DNA of 64,000 bases from Tianweitania aestuarii. Its GTDB lineage: Bacteria > Pseudomonadota > Alphaproteobacteria > Rhizobiales > Rhizobiaceae. Below are positions 1 to 7,341 of this stretch, one piece after another. The notes under the pieces were generated by a model. It saw only the letters and a list, made by a program, of their open reading frames with translations. It was not told the DNA's origin and searched no databases. Both the position numbers and the translations under genes were made by a program. Positions within the stretch are counted from its first letter, which is position 1. Each line of letters opens with the position of its first letter. The stretch is from assembly GCF_018457165.1 (NCBI RefSeq), contig NZ_JAFMNX010000001.1:62001-126000 (forward strand), in the 5' to 3' direction.

Positions 1-33
1 CACCGTTTGAGGGGATGCGGCCTTCGCCCATGA

Positions 34-65
34 AAAAAGCCGGACGCTCGCGCATCCGGCTTTTT
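34..65. terminator. Bidirectional intrinsic terminator
   Basis: An 11-bp perfect stem (AAAAAGCCGGA / TCCGGCTTTTT) with a 10-nt loop, flanked by A and T runs, lies 24 bp beyond the stop of the minus-strand peroxiredoxin gene. It can end transcription from both sides. Bases 1-33 hold nothing else recognisable; a plus-strand gene may end just outside or at the window edge. Confidence 0.8.
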
Positions 66-88
66 AGCCTTGGGAGGCCTTTTCGGGT

Positions 89-748
89 TTAAGCGGAAGG
101 CTGCTTGGTCTTGCGGAGATAGGGCAGCACGCGCTCGAAGGAGCCGAACTTTTCGTTGGCTTCATCATCCGACACGGCGGCGGTGATGATGACATCGTCG
201 CCGTTCTTCCAGTTGGCGGGTGTCGCGACCTTGTGCTTGGCGGTGAGCTGGATCGAATCCAGCGCGCGCAGGATCTCGTCGAAGTTGCGGCCGGTGGTCA
301 TCGGATAGGTCAGGATCAGCTTGACCTTCTTGTCCGGGCCGATGACGTAAACCGAACGCACGGTGGCGTTGTCGGCCGGCGTGCGGCCCTCCGAGCTTTC
401 GCCGCTATCGGCCGGCAGCATGTCGTAGAGCTTGGCGACGTTGAGATCCTTGTCGCCGATCAGCGGATAATCCACGGAATAGCCGGTGGCCGTGGTGATG
501 TCTTCCTTCCACTGGGCGTGGCTTTCCACCGGATCGATCGAGATGCCGATGATCTTGACGTTGCGCTTGGCGAACTCGTCCTGAAGGCCGGCCATCGTGC
601 CGAGCTCGGTGGTGCAGACCGGCGTGAAGTTCTTGGGATGCGAGAACAGGATCGCCCAGCCGTCGCCGATCCAGTCATGGAAATGGATCGTGCCCTTGGT
701 TGTTTCGGCCGTGAAATCCGGGGCGGTGTCGTTGATACGAAGGCTCAT
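89..748 (-). CDS. 1-Cys peroxiredoxin (Prx6-type)
   Basis: This 219-residue thiol peroxidase reduces H2O2 and organic hydroperoxides in the cytoplasm. The AhpC/TSA domain carries the active-site motif PVCTTE with the peroxidatic Cys at residue 45. No other cysteine is present, so it is a one-Cys enzyme needing an external reductant. The length and long C-terminal arm fit the Prx6 family. The frame stays open upstream, but the start at 748 (MSLRIND) has an AGGGAAG ribosome-binding site and is where family similarity begins. It stands alone and is transcribed divergently from the epimerase gene. The family assignment is firm; the physiological reductant is unknown. Confidence 0.93.
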   Translation of the reverse strand: MSLRINDTAPDFTAETTKGTIHFHDWIGDGWAILFSHPKNFTPVCTTELGTMAGLQDEFAKRNVKIIGISIDPVESHAQWKEDITTATGYSVDYPLIGDKDLNVAKLYDMLPADSGESSEGRTPADNATVRSVYVIGPDKKVKLILTYPMTTGRNFDEILRALDSIQLTAKHKVATPANWKNGDDVIITAAVSDDEANEKFGSFERVLPYLRKTKQPSA

Positions 749-984
749 GCGGGCTTCCCTTGACGATTGGCGTGGCGGACAGGTTAGCAACTGATCATAG
801 TGCGGTTGGCTGAAAGGGCGAGGCAGAATTCTGCGCGCCGGCGGCTGGCCTGGAAGAAACCATCTGCGAGGAGTGGCTCCGTTGGAATGTCGTTTCCGAT
901 GGCTCGCGGGTTTAAGGATCGTATGGGAGGGGCTGCTGCTCGATGGCCGGATCTGGCATAAGACCAGGAGCAAGGGAGGATCGG

Positions 985-2070
985 ATGGCTGGAACAATCG
1001 AACGCACGACGTTCGGCGTCTTGAAGGATGGCCGCAGCGTGGACTGCATCAGGCTTGCGCAGGACGGCGGACTTGATGTGCGCATCATCACGCTGGGTGC
1101 GGCGGTGCAGGCGCTGTTCGTGCCGGATGCGGGAGGCATGATGGCCGACGTCGTGCTCGGCTATGACGATCCGGAAGATTATCGGGTCAAACGGCAGTTC
1201 TTCGGTGCAACGATCGGCCGTTTTTCTAACCGCATCGCGGGCGGTCGCTTCGAGCTGGACGGCAAGGTGATCCACATCGCCACCAATGAAGGCAAGAACG
1301 TCCTGCATGGGGGACCGGAAGGGTTCGACCAGAAGCTCTGGACAATCGAGGATCTGGGCACCGAGCCGGAGCCGTTTGTTCGTTTGGGTCTGGTGAGCCC
1401 GGATGGCGACCAGGGCTTTCCCGGCGAGGTCACGGCCACTGTCACCTATCGGCTGACGAACCCAGGTGAACTGTCGATGCGCTACGAAGCAACGAGCGAT
1501 CGCACCACCGTCATCGGCATGACCCATCACGGCTATTTCAATCTGGGCGGCGTCGAGCATCTGCGAAGTGTGCTGGATCACCGTCTGCAGATGCCGGCCG
1601 ACCATTATCTGGCGGTGGCGAGCGACCTCATTCCCGAAGAAAGCCCCCGTTCGGTAGCGGATACGCTGTTCGACTTCCGGGAGGCCAAGCCGATCATGCG
1701 CGATCTGCGCACGGCGGATGACCAGCTGCTCACCACGAAAGGCTATGACCACTGCTTTTGTTTAGCCGACAAGCCGCACCAGGCCCCGCGTCTGGCGGCC
1801 CGGCTTCACCATCCGGCGAGCGGCCGCGTGATGGAGCTGCATTCCGACCAGCCCGGGCTGCAGTTTTATTCCGGCAACATGCTGAACGCCGGTGTGGCCG
1901 GCAAATACGGGCAGATCGCGCGGCAGGGCGATGCGCTTTGTTTGGAACCGCAGTCCTGGCCGAATGCGCCCAACCGGCCGGATTTCCCGAGCGCGCGGCT
2001 GGAGGCCGGCGAAACCTATCGCCATCAATCGATCTACCGCTTTTCCGCGCAGGCACCCGATCTCGGATAA
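985..2070 (+). CDS. galM: Aldose 1-epimerase (mutarotase)
   Basis: The product (361 residues) interconverts alpha and beta anomers of galactose, glucose or related aldoses in the cytoplasm. Family features visible are the FSNRIAGGRF segment near the N terminus, the central THHGYFNLGG containing the catalytic His, and a C-terminal LEPQSWPNAPN segment with the catalytic-base Glu. The start at 985 is preferred over an in-frame ATG at 943 because AAGGGAGGA lies 5 bases upstream. It appears monocistronic, with no sugar-uptake genes nearby, so the substrate cannot be named from context. Confidence 0.92.
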   Translation: MAGTIERTTFGVLKDGRSVDCIRLAQDGGLDVRIITLGAAVQALFVPDAGGMMADVVLGYDDPEDYRVKRQFFGATIGRFSNRIAGGRFELDGKVIHIATNEGKNVLHGGPEGFDQKLWTIEDLGTEPEPFVRLGLVSPDGDQGFPGEVTATVTYRLTNPGELSMRYEATSDRTTVIGMTHHGYFNLGGVEHLRSVLDHRLQMPADHYLAVASDLIPEESPRSVADTLFDFREAKPIMRDLRTADDQLLTTKGYDHCFCLADKPHQAPRLAARLHHPASGRVMELHSDQPGLQFYSGNMLNAGVAGKYGQIARQGDALCLEPQSWPNAPNRPDFPSARLEAGETYRHQSIYRFSAQAPDLG

Positions 2071-2143
2071 GCGCTTGGCGCATAATGCCGCAAGGCCGGG
2101 TGATGCTGTCGCCCGGCGACCCCTTGTGCTAAGAGCCAGGCCG

Positions 2144-2530
2144 ATGATCGACGGCAGCATCAAACGGCAAAAGGTCGGGGCGCTTTGTCTGGCGCTCTTG
2201 CTGGCATGCGCGGTGCTGCTGCAGTTCACGCTCGGCGCCTTTGCCGCCGGCGCGATGACGTCCGGTCCGCAGCGCGACATTTTCGGCAATCTGCTTTGCC
2301 TGAGCGAAGGCGGTGAACACAACCGCACGGCCGATCATGGCGCCGTGCCGGCTTGTTGCAGTGCAGGTTGCTTGTTCGCGTCCATCGCCTCGGCGCCGCC
2401 GCCGCAGCATGGCTGGGTAAGTCCCGTTTTGATTGCGGCCCGGCTCGAACAGGGCTTTGCTGCAACACCCATCCGGCTGACGAACGATCTTTATGCCCAT
2501 CGCCCGCGTGGACCTCCGATTTCGGCCTGA
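2144..2530 (+). CDS. DUF2946-like small Cys-rich membrane/exported protein
   Basis: The product is 128 residues. It has one hydrophobic segment (about residues 10-35, signal anchor or signal peptide), then a Cys-containing middle (LCLSEGG, VPACCSAGCLF) and a His near the Cys cluster. This layout resembles the DUF2946 family, whose genes often neighbour copper-handling genes. Here a PCu(A)C copper chaperone gene starts 60 bp downstream on the same strand, so the two probably form one unit. A metal-related role is inferred from the cysteines and the neighbour; no activity is known. The start is the first ATG before the hydrophobic segment, without a strong ribosome-binding site. Confidence 0.65.
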   Translation: MIDGSIKRQKVGALCLALLLACAVLLQFTLGAFAAGAMTSGPQRDIFGNLLCLSEGGEHNRTADHGAVPACCSAGCLFASIASAPPPQHGWVSPVLIAARLEQGFAATPIRLTNDLYAHRPRGPPISA

Positions 2531-2590
2531 GACCAACCGCTTCTCAGTTTCAACAAGGCGCACACATGCGCTCCAATCGGATCTTCCATC

Positions 2591-3196
2591 ATGACCCTGT
2601 TTTCATTGTCGCCACTGCGCGCAGCCGGCCTCGGTGCGGCCCTTCTGCTTGCCGCCAGCCCCTTCGCTTCCGCCCACGAATACAAGGCCGGTTCGCTCGA
2701 GATCGGCCATCCCTGGTCGCGCGCCACGCCGCCCGGCGCCAAGGTTGCGGCCGGTTACCTTTCGATCAAGAACACCGGTGACACGGCCGACCGCCTCGTG
2801 TCCGTGACGTCCGCCATTTCCGACAAGGGCGAGATCCACCAGATGTCGGTGGATTCGAACACCGGCGTCATGACGATGCGCCCGGTCGATGGTGGTGTCG
2901 AAATTCCGGCCGGCGAAACGGTGACGCTGGAGCCGGGTGGCTATCATCTGATGTTTGTGGGCCTGAAGCAGCCGGCCAAGAAGGGCGAGGGCTTCGAGGG
3001 CACGCTCACATTCGAAAAGGCCGGCTCGGTCGAGGTGAAGTATGCCGTGGAAGCCATCGGCGGAAAGCCGGGTGGCAAAATGGACCATGGCGCGATGGAT
3101 CATGGCGCGATGGACCATGGTTCAATGGATCATGGTACCATGGATAAGGACGCCATGGATAAAGGCGCGGGCGATCACAGCACCCACGCCAAGTAG
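2591..3196 (+). CDS. PCu(A)C-family periplasmic copper chaperone with Met/His-rich tail
   Basis: A 201-residue exported protein with a signal peptide ending near ASAHE (about residue 28) and a cupredoxin-like PCu(A)C domain. Visible Cu(I)-ligand candidates are H83, M94/M96, H119 and M121, close to the family H-x10-M...H-x-M pattern. Such proteins deliver copper to the CuA/CuB centres of cytochrome oxidase in the periplasm. After residue 160 the protein ends in repeated MDHG units, an added Met/His metal-binding tail. The DUF2946-like gene lies just upstream. The family call is strong; which oxidase it serves cannot be seen here. Confidence 0.92.
   Translation: MTLFSLSPLRAAGLGAALLLAASPFASAHEYKAGSLEIGHPWSRATPPGAKVAAGYLSIKNTGDTADRLVSVTSAISDKGEIHQMSVDSNTGVMTMRPVDGGVEIPAGETVTLEPGGYHLMFVGLKQPAKKGEGFEGTLTFEKAGSVEVKYAVEAIGGKPGGKMDHGAMDHGAMDHGSMDHGTMDKDAMDKGAGDHSTHAK
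3080..3169 (+). repeat. Six-unit 15-bp in-frame tandem repeat (MDHGA-type)
   Basis: Six consecutive 15-bp units encode five-residue blocks: MDHGA, MDHGA, MDHGS, MDHGT, MDKDA, MDKGA. Units alternate GACCAT and GATCAT, and the last two have Lys replacing His. The repeat forms the Met/His-rich tail of the copper chaperone and could change length by slippage. Confidence 0.9.
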
Positions 3197-3217
3197 CGGA
3201 TCCCTTAGTCGCGGATC

Positions 3218-4159
3218 TTAGTCCGCATCGACCCCGGGCAGAGCGCCGGGGTCGAGCACCGCAAGGGCGCCCGGCAGGCTGGCTGATCCATTGCGCGAGG
3301 GCAGGAAGGCTTCGATCAGCTGGGCGACCTGCCCGTCACGCTGCTTGGCGCTGGCGCCACCCATCACCACCACAACGAGACGACGGCCATTGCGCGTCAC
3401 CGACGTCGCGACATTGAAGCCGGATGCGCGGATATAGCCGGTCTTGATGCCATCCACGCCTTCCACGCCGCCAACGAGGCGGTTGTGGCCGCGGATCGTC
3501 TTGCCGCGATAAGAAAACTCCGTGACGGAGAAATAGGGATAATATTGCGGGAATTGGCGGCGCAGCATGATGGCAAGCGTCGCCATGTCCTTTGCCGTCG
3601 TCACCTGCATCGCATCGGGCAGGCCGGAGGCGTTTTCGAAGCGCGTGTCGCGCATGCCGATGGAACGCGCCTTCTGCGTCATCATCAGCGCGAACTGCTG
3701 TTCGGAGCCGCCGCCGATGAACTCGCCGACCGCGGTGGCGACATCGTTGGCCGAGCGCGTGATCAGCGCCTTGATGGCGGATTCCACATCAATGCCTTCG
3801 CCGGGCCGGAAGCCGATCTTCGTTGGCGGACGGGAGGCGGCATAAGGGGAAACGGGGATGATCGTGTTCTTGTCTATGCGCCCGCTCTGCATCTGCTCGA
3901 ACAGCATATAGAGCGTCATCATCTTGGTCATGGATGCGGGAAAGCGCTGGCTCGTATCTTCATAGCCGTAAAGCTTGCGCCCGCTGGTGGCGTCCACGAC
4001 GATGGCCGAATAGCGCTCGGATGGAAGCGGCGGAACGGCATTCGCGATCGGGGTCAGCGAGGCCGTGGTGCTGCTCGTAGTGCTGCAGGCGCCGAGCGCC
4101 AGGGCAAGCGGCAGAACAAGGGCGGACAGAAAAACGCGGCGGGTGGTTGAGTGCGGCAA
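3218..4159 (-). CDS. Lipoprotein D-alanyl-D-alanine carboxypeptidase (peptidase S11)
   Basis: This penicillin-binding-type D,D-carboxypeptidase trims the terminal D-Ala of peptidoglycan stem peptides in the periplasm. Active-site motifs are S76-M-T-K79, S136-A-N138 and a later KTG. The N terminus ends in the lipobox LGAC (Cys25), so a membrane-anchored lipoprotein is predicted. At 313 residues it covers only the catalytic domain; the usual C-terminal PBP5_C domain is absent. The start is taken as TTG at 4159, 5 bases after GGAGGA. An in-frame ATG at 4204 would add 15 residues and has no ribosome-binding site. It converges on the copper chaperone gene. Confidence 0.88.
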   Translation of the reverse strand: MPHSTTRRVFLSALVLPLALALGACSTTSSTTASLTPIANAVPPLPSERYSAIVVDATSGRKLYGYEDTSQRFPASMTKMMTLYMLFEQMQSGRIDKNTIIPVSPYAASRPPTKIGFRPGEGIDVESAIKALITRSANDVATAVGEFIGGGSEQQFALMMTQKARSIGMRDTRFENASGLPDAMQVTTAKDMATLAIMLRRQFPQYYPYFSVTEFSYRGKTIRGHNRLVGGVEGVDGIKTGYIRASGFNVATSVTRNGRRLVVVVMGGASAKQRDGQVAQLIEAFLPSRNGSASLPGALAVLDPGALPGVDAD

Positions 4160-4324
4160 GAGGATCCTCCGGCGCGGATGCGCCAGGCTTGAACAGAAAG
4201 GCATCAGGCGATTATCCGCTTCGTGCCACGTCAGGCTTGCGCCGACAATGCGCCGGCGTGTTTCCGATGCAGGTTGTGAGCACGTCAGACCGGTGCGGGA
4301 AGAACAAACATGCCATTGCCGGTC

Positions 4325-4347
4325 TAGTTTAGAATAATTCTAAACTA
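4325..4347. promoter_or_regulatory. Irr-type iron control element (ICE), perfect palindrome
   Basis: The core TTTAGAA-TAA-TTCTAAA (4328-4344) lies in perfect 10-bp arms extending to 4325-4347. It matches the ICE motif bound by Irr, the haem-sensing Fur-family regulator of Rhizobiales. It sits in the 385-bp gap between the divergent carboxypeptidase (start 4159) and the iron cluster (first gene at 4545). A TTGCCG at 4317 spaced 18 bases from TAAACT could be a promoter overlapped by the site. The iron content of the downstream genes makes them the likely target. Nothing else was recognised in 4160-4544. Confidence 0.85.
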
Positions 4348-4544
4348 TTGATCGAATTGGACTTTTTGTCGCTGGGCGTTGACAGGCAGGGCTCCCACTG
4401 CAAAGATTGAACCAGATCGCGCCATTCCGGCGCGCCTTTGATGTCCGGGCCTTGAACCCGGTTGATTGGAGGAATGATGGTTCTGATATCCGCGCTTCTG
4501 CGTGCGGAAGGTCCTGCATTGCGCAGCCATGAAGGTGTGCGCTG

Positions 4545-5054
4545 ATGTTGTCACGCCTTGCCGACCTCAACGGACACAACGATCCTTATTTCGACCGCGC
4601 ACCGGAAAAGCTGGTGCTGGAAGGCTATCGCCACATGATCGCCGGCTTCGAAACCGGCTCGATCGCGCCGTGGGAGTTGAGCTGGTCCTTGTATGAAGCG
4701 CTTCTGGGCGAAGTGGATGGCGCGCGGGCTATCACCGAGATGACGCGCTTCGTGCGGGCTTTGCGCAAATGCGCGTCCTGTCCGCTGCGTGCTTTTCCGT
4801 TCGGGGCGCATCATGTGTCACGCGAGGAATGTCTGGCGCTGGGTCTCGTGGCCGGCCTGCAGCACGACGACAAGGACACTGCATCGCTTTGCGCTGGCGC
4901 GATGAGCTGTCCGCTGCGCTGTGGCGAGCTGGCGCGGGCGGCACAACCGCTCGCCGAAACGCTGACGCGGCTTGATCATACGCTTTTGCCGATCCCGCGC
5001 AGCGCGATCGAAGACATCATTGCGCGGTCCTCGCGGCCCGCGACCGTTCATTAA
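4545..5054 (+). CDS. Cys-rich protein of unknown function, first gene of iron cluster
   Basis: The product is 169 residues, predicted cytoplasmic because there is no signal peptide or membrane segment. I do not recognise its family. Seven cysteines lie in its second half: CASC near residue 77, then EEC, LC, SCPLRC, with two His between the first groups (AHHVSREEC). This spacing would suit an Fe-S cluster or metal site. The N-terminal half is acidic and helical in character. It starts about 200 bp after the Irr-type box and ends 10 bp before the imelysin gene, so it is almost certainly in the iron operon. Start ATG 4545 follows GAAGGTG. Confidence 0.75.
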   Translation: MLSRLADLNGHNDPYFDRAPEKLVLEGYRHMIAGFETGSIAPWELSWSLYEALLGEVDGARAITEMTRFVRALRKCASCPLRAFPFGAHHVSREECLALGLVAGLQHDDKDTASLCAGAMSCPLRCGELARAAQPLAETLTRLDHTLLPIPRSAIEDIIARSSRPATVH

Positions 5055-5064
5055 AGGGGGGATC

Positions 5065-6351
5065 ATGACGCCGAAAACAGCCAGGCTCGCAGCCATCGCA
5101 GCGACCACCATGCTGACCGCAGCGGTTTTTCTTCTGCCGGCCAACGCGGCAACGGATGAAAAAGCGGTTCTCTCCACCTATGCAGATATCGCGCAGGCCG
5201 TTTACGAGGACTCGCTCACCACGTCTAAAACGCTGGACGAGAAGATCCACGCTCTTGTCGACAAGCCGTCCGCCGAAACGCTGCACGAGGCCAGGCAGGC
5301 CTGGCTTGCCGCGCGCGTGCCATACCAGCAGTCGGAAGCCTTTCGCTTCGGCAACCCGATCGTGGATGCCTGGGAAGGCCGCGTGAATGCCTGGCCGCTG
5401 GATGAAGGCCTGATCGACTATGTCGATGCCAATTACGGCACGGAGTCGGACGAAAACGCGCTTTACACCGCCAATGTCATCGCCAACCCCAAGATTCAGA
5501 TCAACGGCGAAACGGTGGATGCCTCCAGGCTGACGCCGGAGTTTCTTTCCGGCACGCTGCAGGAAGCCGGCGACATCGAAGCCAATGTCGCGACCGGCTA
5601 TCATGCGATCGAGTTCCTTCTGTGGGGGCAGGACCTGCATGGTACGGAAGCGGGTGCGGGCGAGCGTTCTTATACCGACTACGACAAGGCCAACTGCACC
5701 AATGGCAACTGCGAACGTCGCGCCGAATATCTGACATCCGCAGCCGACCTGCTCGTGAGCGACCTCGAGGAAATGGCTGCGAATTGGGGCGATAACGGCG
5801 AAGCACGCAAGTCCGTGCTCGATGCGGAACCGCAAACCGGCCTGTCGGTGATCCTAACCGGTCTCGGCTCCCTGTCTTACGGTGAGCTGGCCGGCGAGCG
5901 CATGAAGCTCGGCCTCATGCTGCATGATCCGGAAGAAGAGCATGACTGCTTTTCCGACAACACCCACAACTCGCATCTGAACGACGCGCTCGGCATCCAG
6001 AACGTTTATCTGGGACGCTATACGCGCATTGACGGCTCCACCGTGGAAGGCTCCTCCTTGTCGTCGCTGGTGGCGGCGGTCGATCCATCCGTCGATGCCG
6101 AGCTCAAGGCCAAGCTCGATGCCACCAACGCCAAGATGCAGGCGGTGGTCAAGCGCGCCCAATCCGGCGAAGCCTATGACCAGCAGATCGGCGAAGGCAA
6201 CACGGAAGGCAATGCCGCCGTGCAGGCCGCGATCGATGCGCTGGTGGATCAGACCAAGTCGCTGGAACGCGCCGTTGCGGCGCTGAAGCTCGATGCCGTT
6301 GCCTTCGAGGGCTCAGACAGTCTGGATGCCCCCGATCAGGTGTTTCAATGA
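5065..6351 (+). CDS. Imelysin-family periplasmic iron protein (IrpA-like)
   Basis: An imelysin (peptidase M75-like) protein of 428 residues with a signal peptide ending at NAA (about residue 32). The family hallmark GxHxxE is present as G178-Y-H180-A-I-E183. Members include IrpA and the EfeO C-terminal domain and are linked to iron uptake; peptidase activity is doubtful in most. It acts in the periplasm or on the membrane. AGGGGG precedes the ATG at 5065. The gene follows the Cys-rich gene by 10 bp. A 6-bp stem hairpin (6351-6368) begins at its stop codon, ahead of bfd. Iron binding is inferred from the family and from the Irr-type operator. Confidence 0.9.
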   Translation: MTPKTARLAAIAATTMLTAAVFLLPANAATDEKAVLSTYADIAQAVYEDSLTTSKTLDEKIHALVDKPSAETLHEARQAWLAARVPYQQSEAFRFGNPIVDAWEGRVNAWPLDEGLIDYVDANYGTESDENALYTANVIANPKIQINGETVDASRLTPEFLSGTLQEAGDIEANVATGYHAIEFLLWGQDLHGTEAGAGERSYTDYDKANCTNGNCERRAEYLTSAADLLVSDLEEMAANWGDNGEARKSVLDAEPQTGLSVILTGLGSLSYGELAGERMKLGLMLHDPEEEHDCFSDNTHNSHLNDALGIQNVYLGRYTRIDGSTVEGSSLSSLVAAVDPSVDAELKAKLDATNAKMQAVVKRAQSGEAYDQQIGEGNTEGNAAVQAAIDALVDQTKSLERAVAALKLDAVAFEGSDSLDAPDQVFQ

Positions 6352-6494
6352 CCGGGCGTTAACCCGGTTTGCGTAAGCGCCCGCGTGGCGCGTGAGTGAC
6401 CGTTGGCGGCTCAAGCTCCGAACCGCGAAACGGCGTACCAAGGGTGGCACGGTCCCAGATGTGCCACGCCCAGGGAAGTGAGTGGTGACGTGAC

Positions 6495-6806
6495 ATGCTT
6501 GTTTGCCATTGCAACATCATAACGGAAAAAGAGATCGAGGCGGTGATCGTCGAGCTTCTCGAGAGCGACTGCTGGCAGCTCATCGTCCCTGCGAAAGTAT
6601 ACCACACGCTCAACAAGCGTGGCCGCTGTTGCGGCTGCTTCCCAAATGTGGTGGAAACGATCATTAGAGTCACCGAAAATTACCACGCGCGCTCTGCGGA
6701 CGCGGCCGGTGATGTCGTTTCACATCTGGATCGCGTGCGTCAGCTGCGCGACCAATTCGGGAGCAGTCGGAATGAAGGGCGAACCACAGGTCATCGAGCG
6801 GCTTAA
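6495..6806 (+). CDS. bfd: Bacterioferritin-associated ferredoxin
   Basis: Bfd carries a [2Fe-2S] cluster and passes electrons to bacterioferritin so that stored Fe(III) is reduced and released. The four ligand cysteines are visible as CHC at residues 4-6 and CCGC around residue 38, followed by the typical FPNVVETI. At 103 residues it is longer than the common Bfd of about 65-70. The extra C terminus overlaps the first 35 bp of bfr in another frame, suggesting translational coupling. The start at 6495 has only a distant AGGGAAG, and a 7-bp hairpin (6444-6467) lies just upstream of that site. Confidence 0.93.
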   Translation: MLVCHCNIITEKEIEAVIVELLESDCWQLIVPAKVYHTLNKRGRCCGCFPNVVETIIRVTENYHARSADAAGDVVSHLDRVRQLRDQFGSSRNEGRTTGHRAA

Positions 6807-7257
6807 TGAGGCACTGTTCCTCGAGCTCGGAGCGGTCAACCAGTACTGGTTGCATTACCGCCTCCTCGATGACTGGGGCTTCAAGAAGCTCGCCAAGAAG
6901 GAGCGTGCGGAAAGCATCGAGGAGATGCAGCATGCCGACAAGATCATCGAGCGCATCATCTTCCTGGAAGGTCATCCCAACCTCCAGAAGGTCGGCCCGC
7001 TGCGCATCGGCCAGACCGTCAAGGAAGTGCTGGAAGCCGATCTCGCCGGCGAATACGACGCCCGCACCTCCTACAAGCGCTCGCGCGAAATCTGCGACGA
7101 ACTGGGTGATTACGTCACCAAGATGCTGTTCGAAGAGCTTTTGCAGGATGAGGAAGGTCACATCGATTTCCTTGAAACCCAGCTCGAGCTTTACAACAAG
7201 ATCGGCGAAGAGCGTTACGGCCTGCTCAACGCGGCTTCGGCCGACGAGTCCGAGTAA
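6772..7257 (+). CDS. bfr: Bacterioferritin
   Basis: This haem-containing ferritin of 161 residues forms a 24-mer that oxidises Fe(II) at a di-iron site and stores iron in the cytoplasm. All ferroxidase ligands are in their standard places: E18, E51, H54, E94, E127 and H130. The haem ligand M52 is also present. Length matches the family. The start lies inside bfd (35-bp overlap). Co-location with bfd downstream of an Irr-type box fits the known repression of bacterioferritin genes by Irr under iron limitation, although the box is over 2 kb upstream. Confidence 0.96.
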   Translation: MKGEPQVIERLNEALFLELGAVNQYWLHYRLLDDWGFKKLAKKERAESIEEMQHADKIIERIIFLEGHPNLQKVGPLRIGQTVKEVLEADLAGEYDARTSYKRSREICDELGDYVTKMLFEELLQDEEGHIDFLETQLELYNKIGEERYGLLNAASADESE

Positions 7258-7289
7258 GAATAAAGACCGGAGCGGCGCCGCAACGCGTC

Positions 7290-7326
7290 GCTTCGTCTCG
7301 AGCGAAGCCGCGGCCCTCGCGGCTTC
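7290..7326 (+). other. Two mutually exclusive hairpins between bfr and the di-haem gene
   Basis: Hairpin A pairs GCTTCG (7290-7295) with CGAAGC (7303-7308). Hairpin B pairs GAAGCCGCG (7304-7312) with CGCGGCTTC (7318-7326). They share 7304-7308, so only one can form. Neither is followed by a T run. They may stabilise the upstream bfr message or tune expression of downstream genes; that role is inference. Confidence 0.5.
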
Positions 7327-7341
7327 TGCGGCAAGGGTGGG

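Noticed and set aside
2094-2120. Hairpin CCGGG...CCCGG after the epimerase gene as terminator
   Set aside because: The stem is short and no T run follows, so it is not supported as a terminator.
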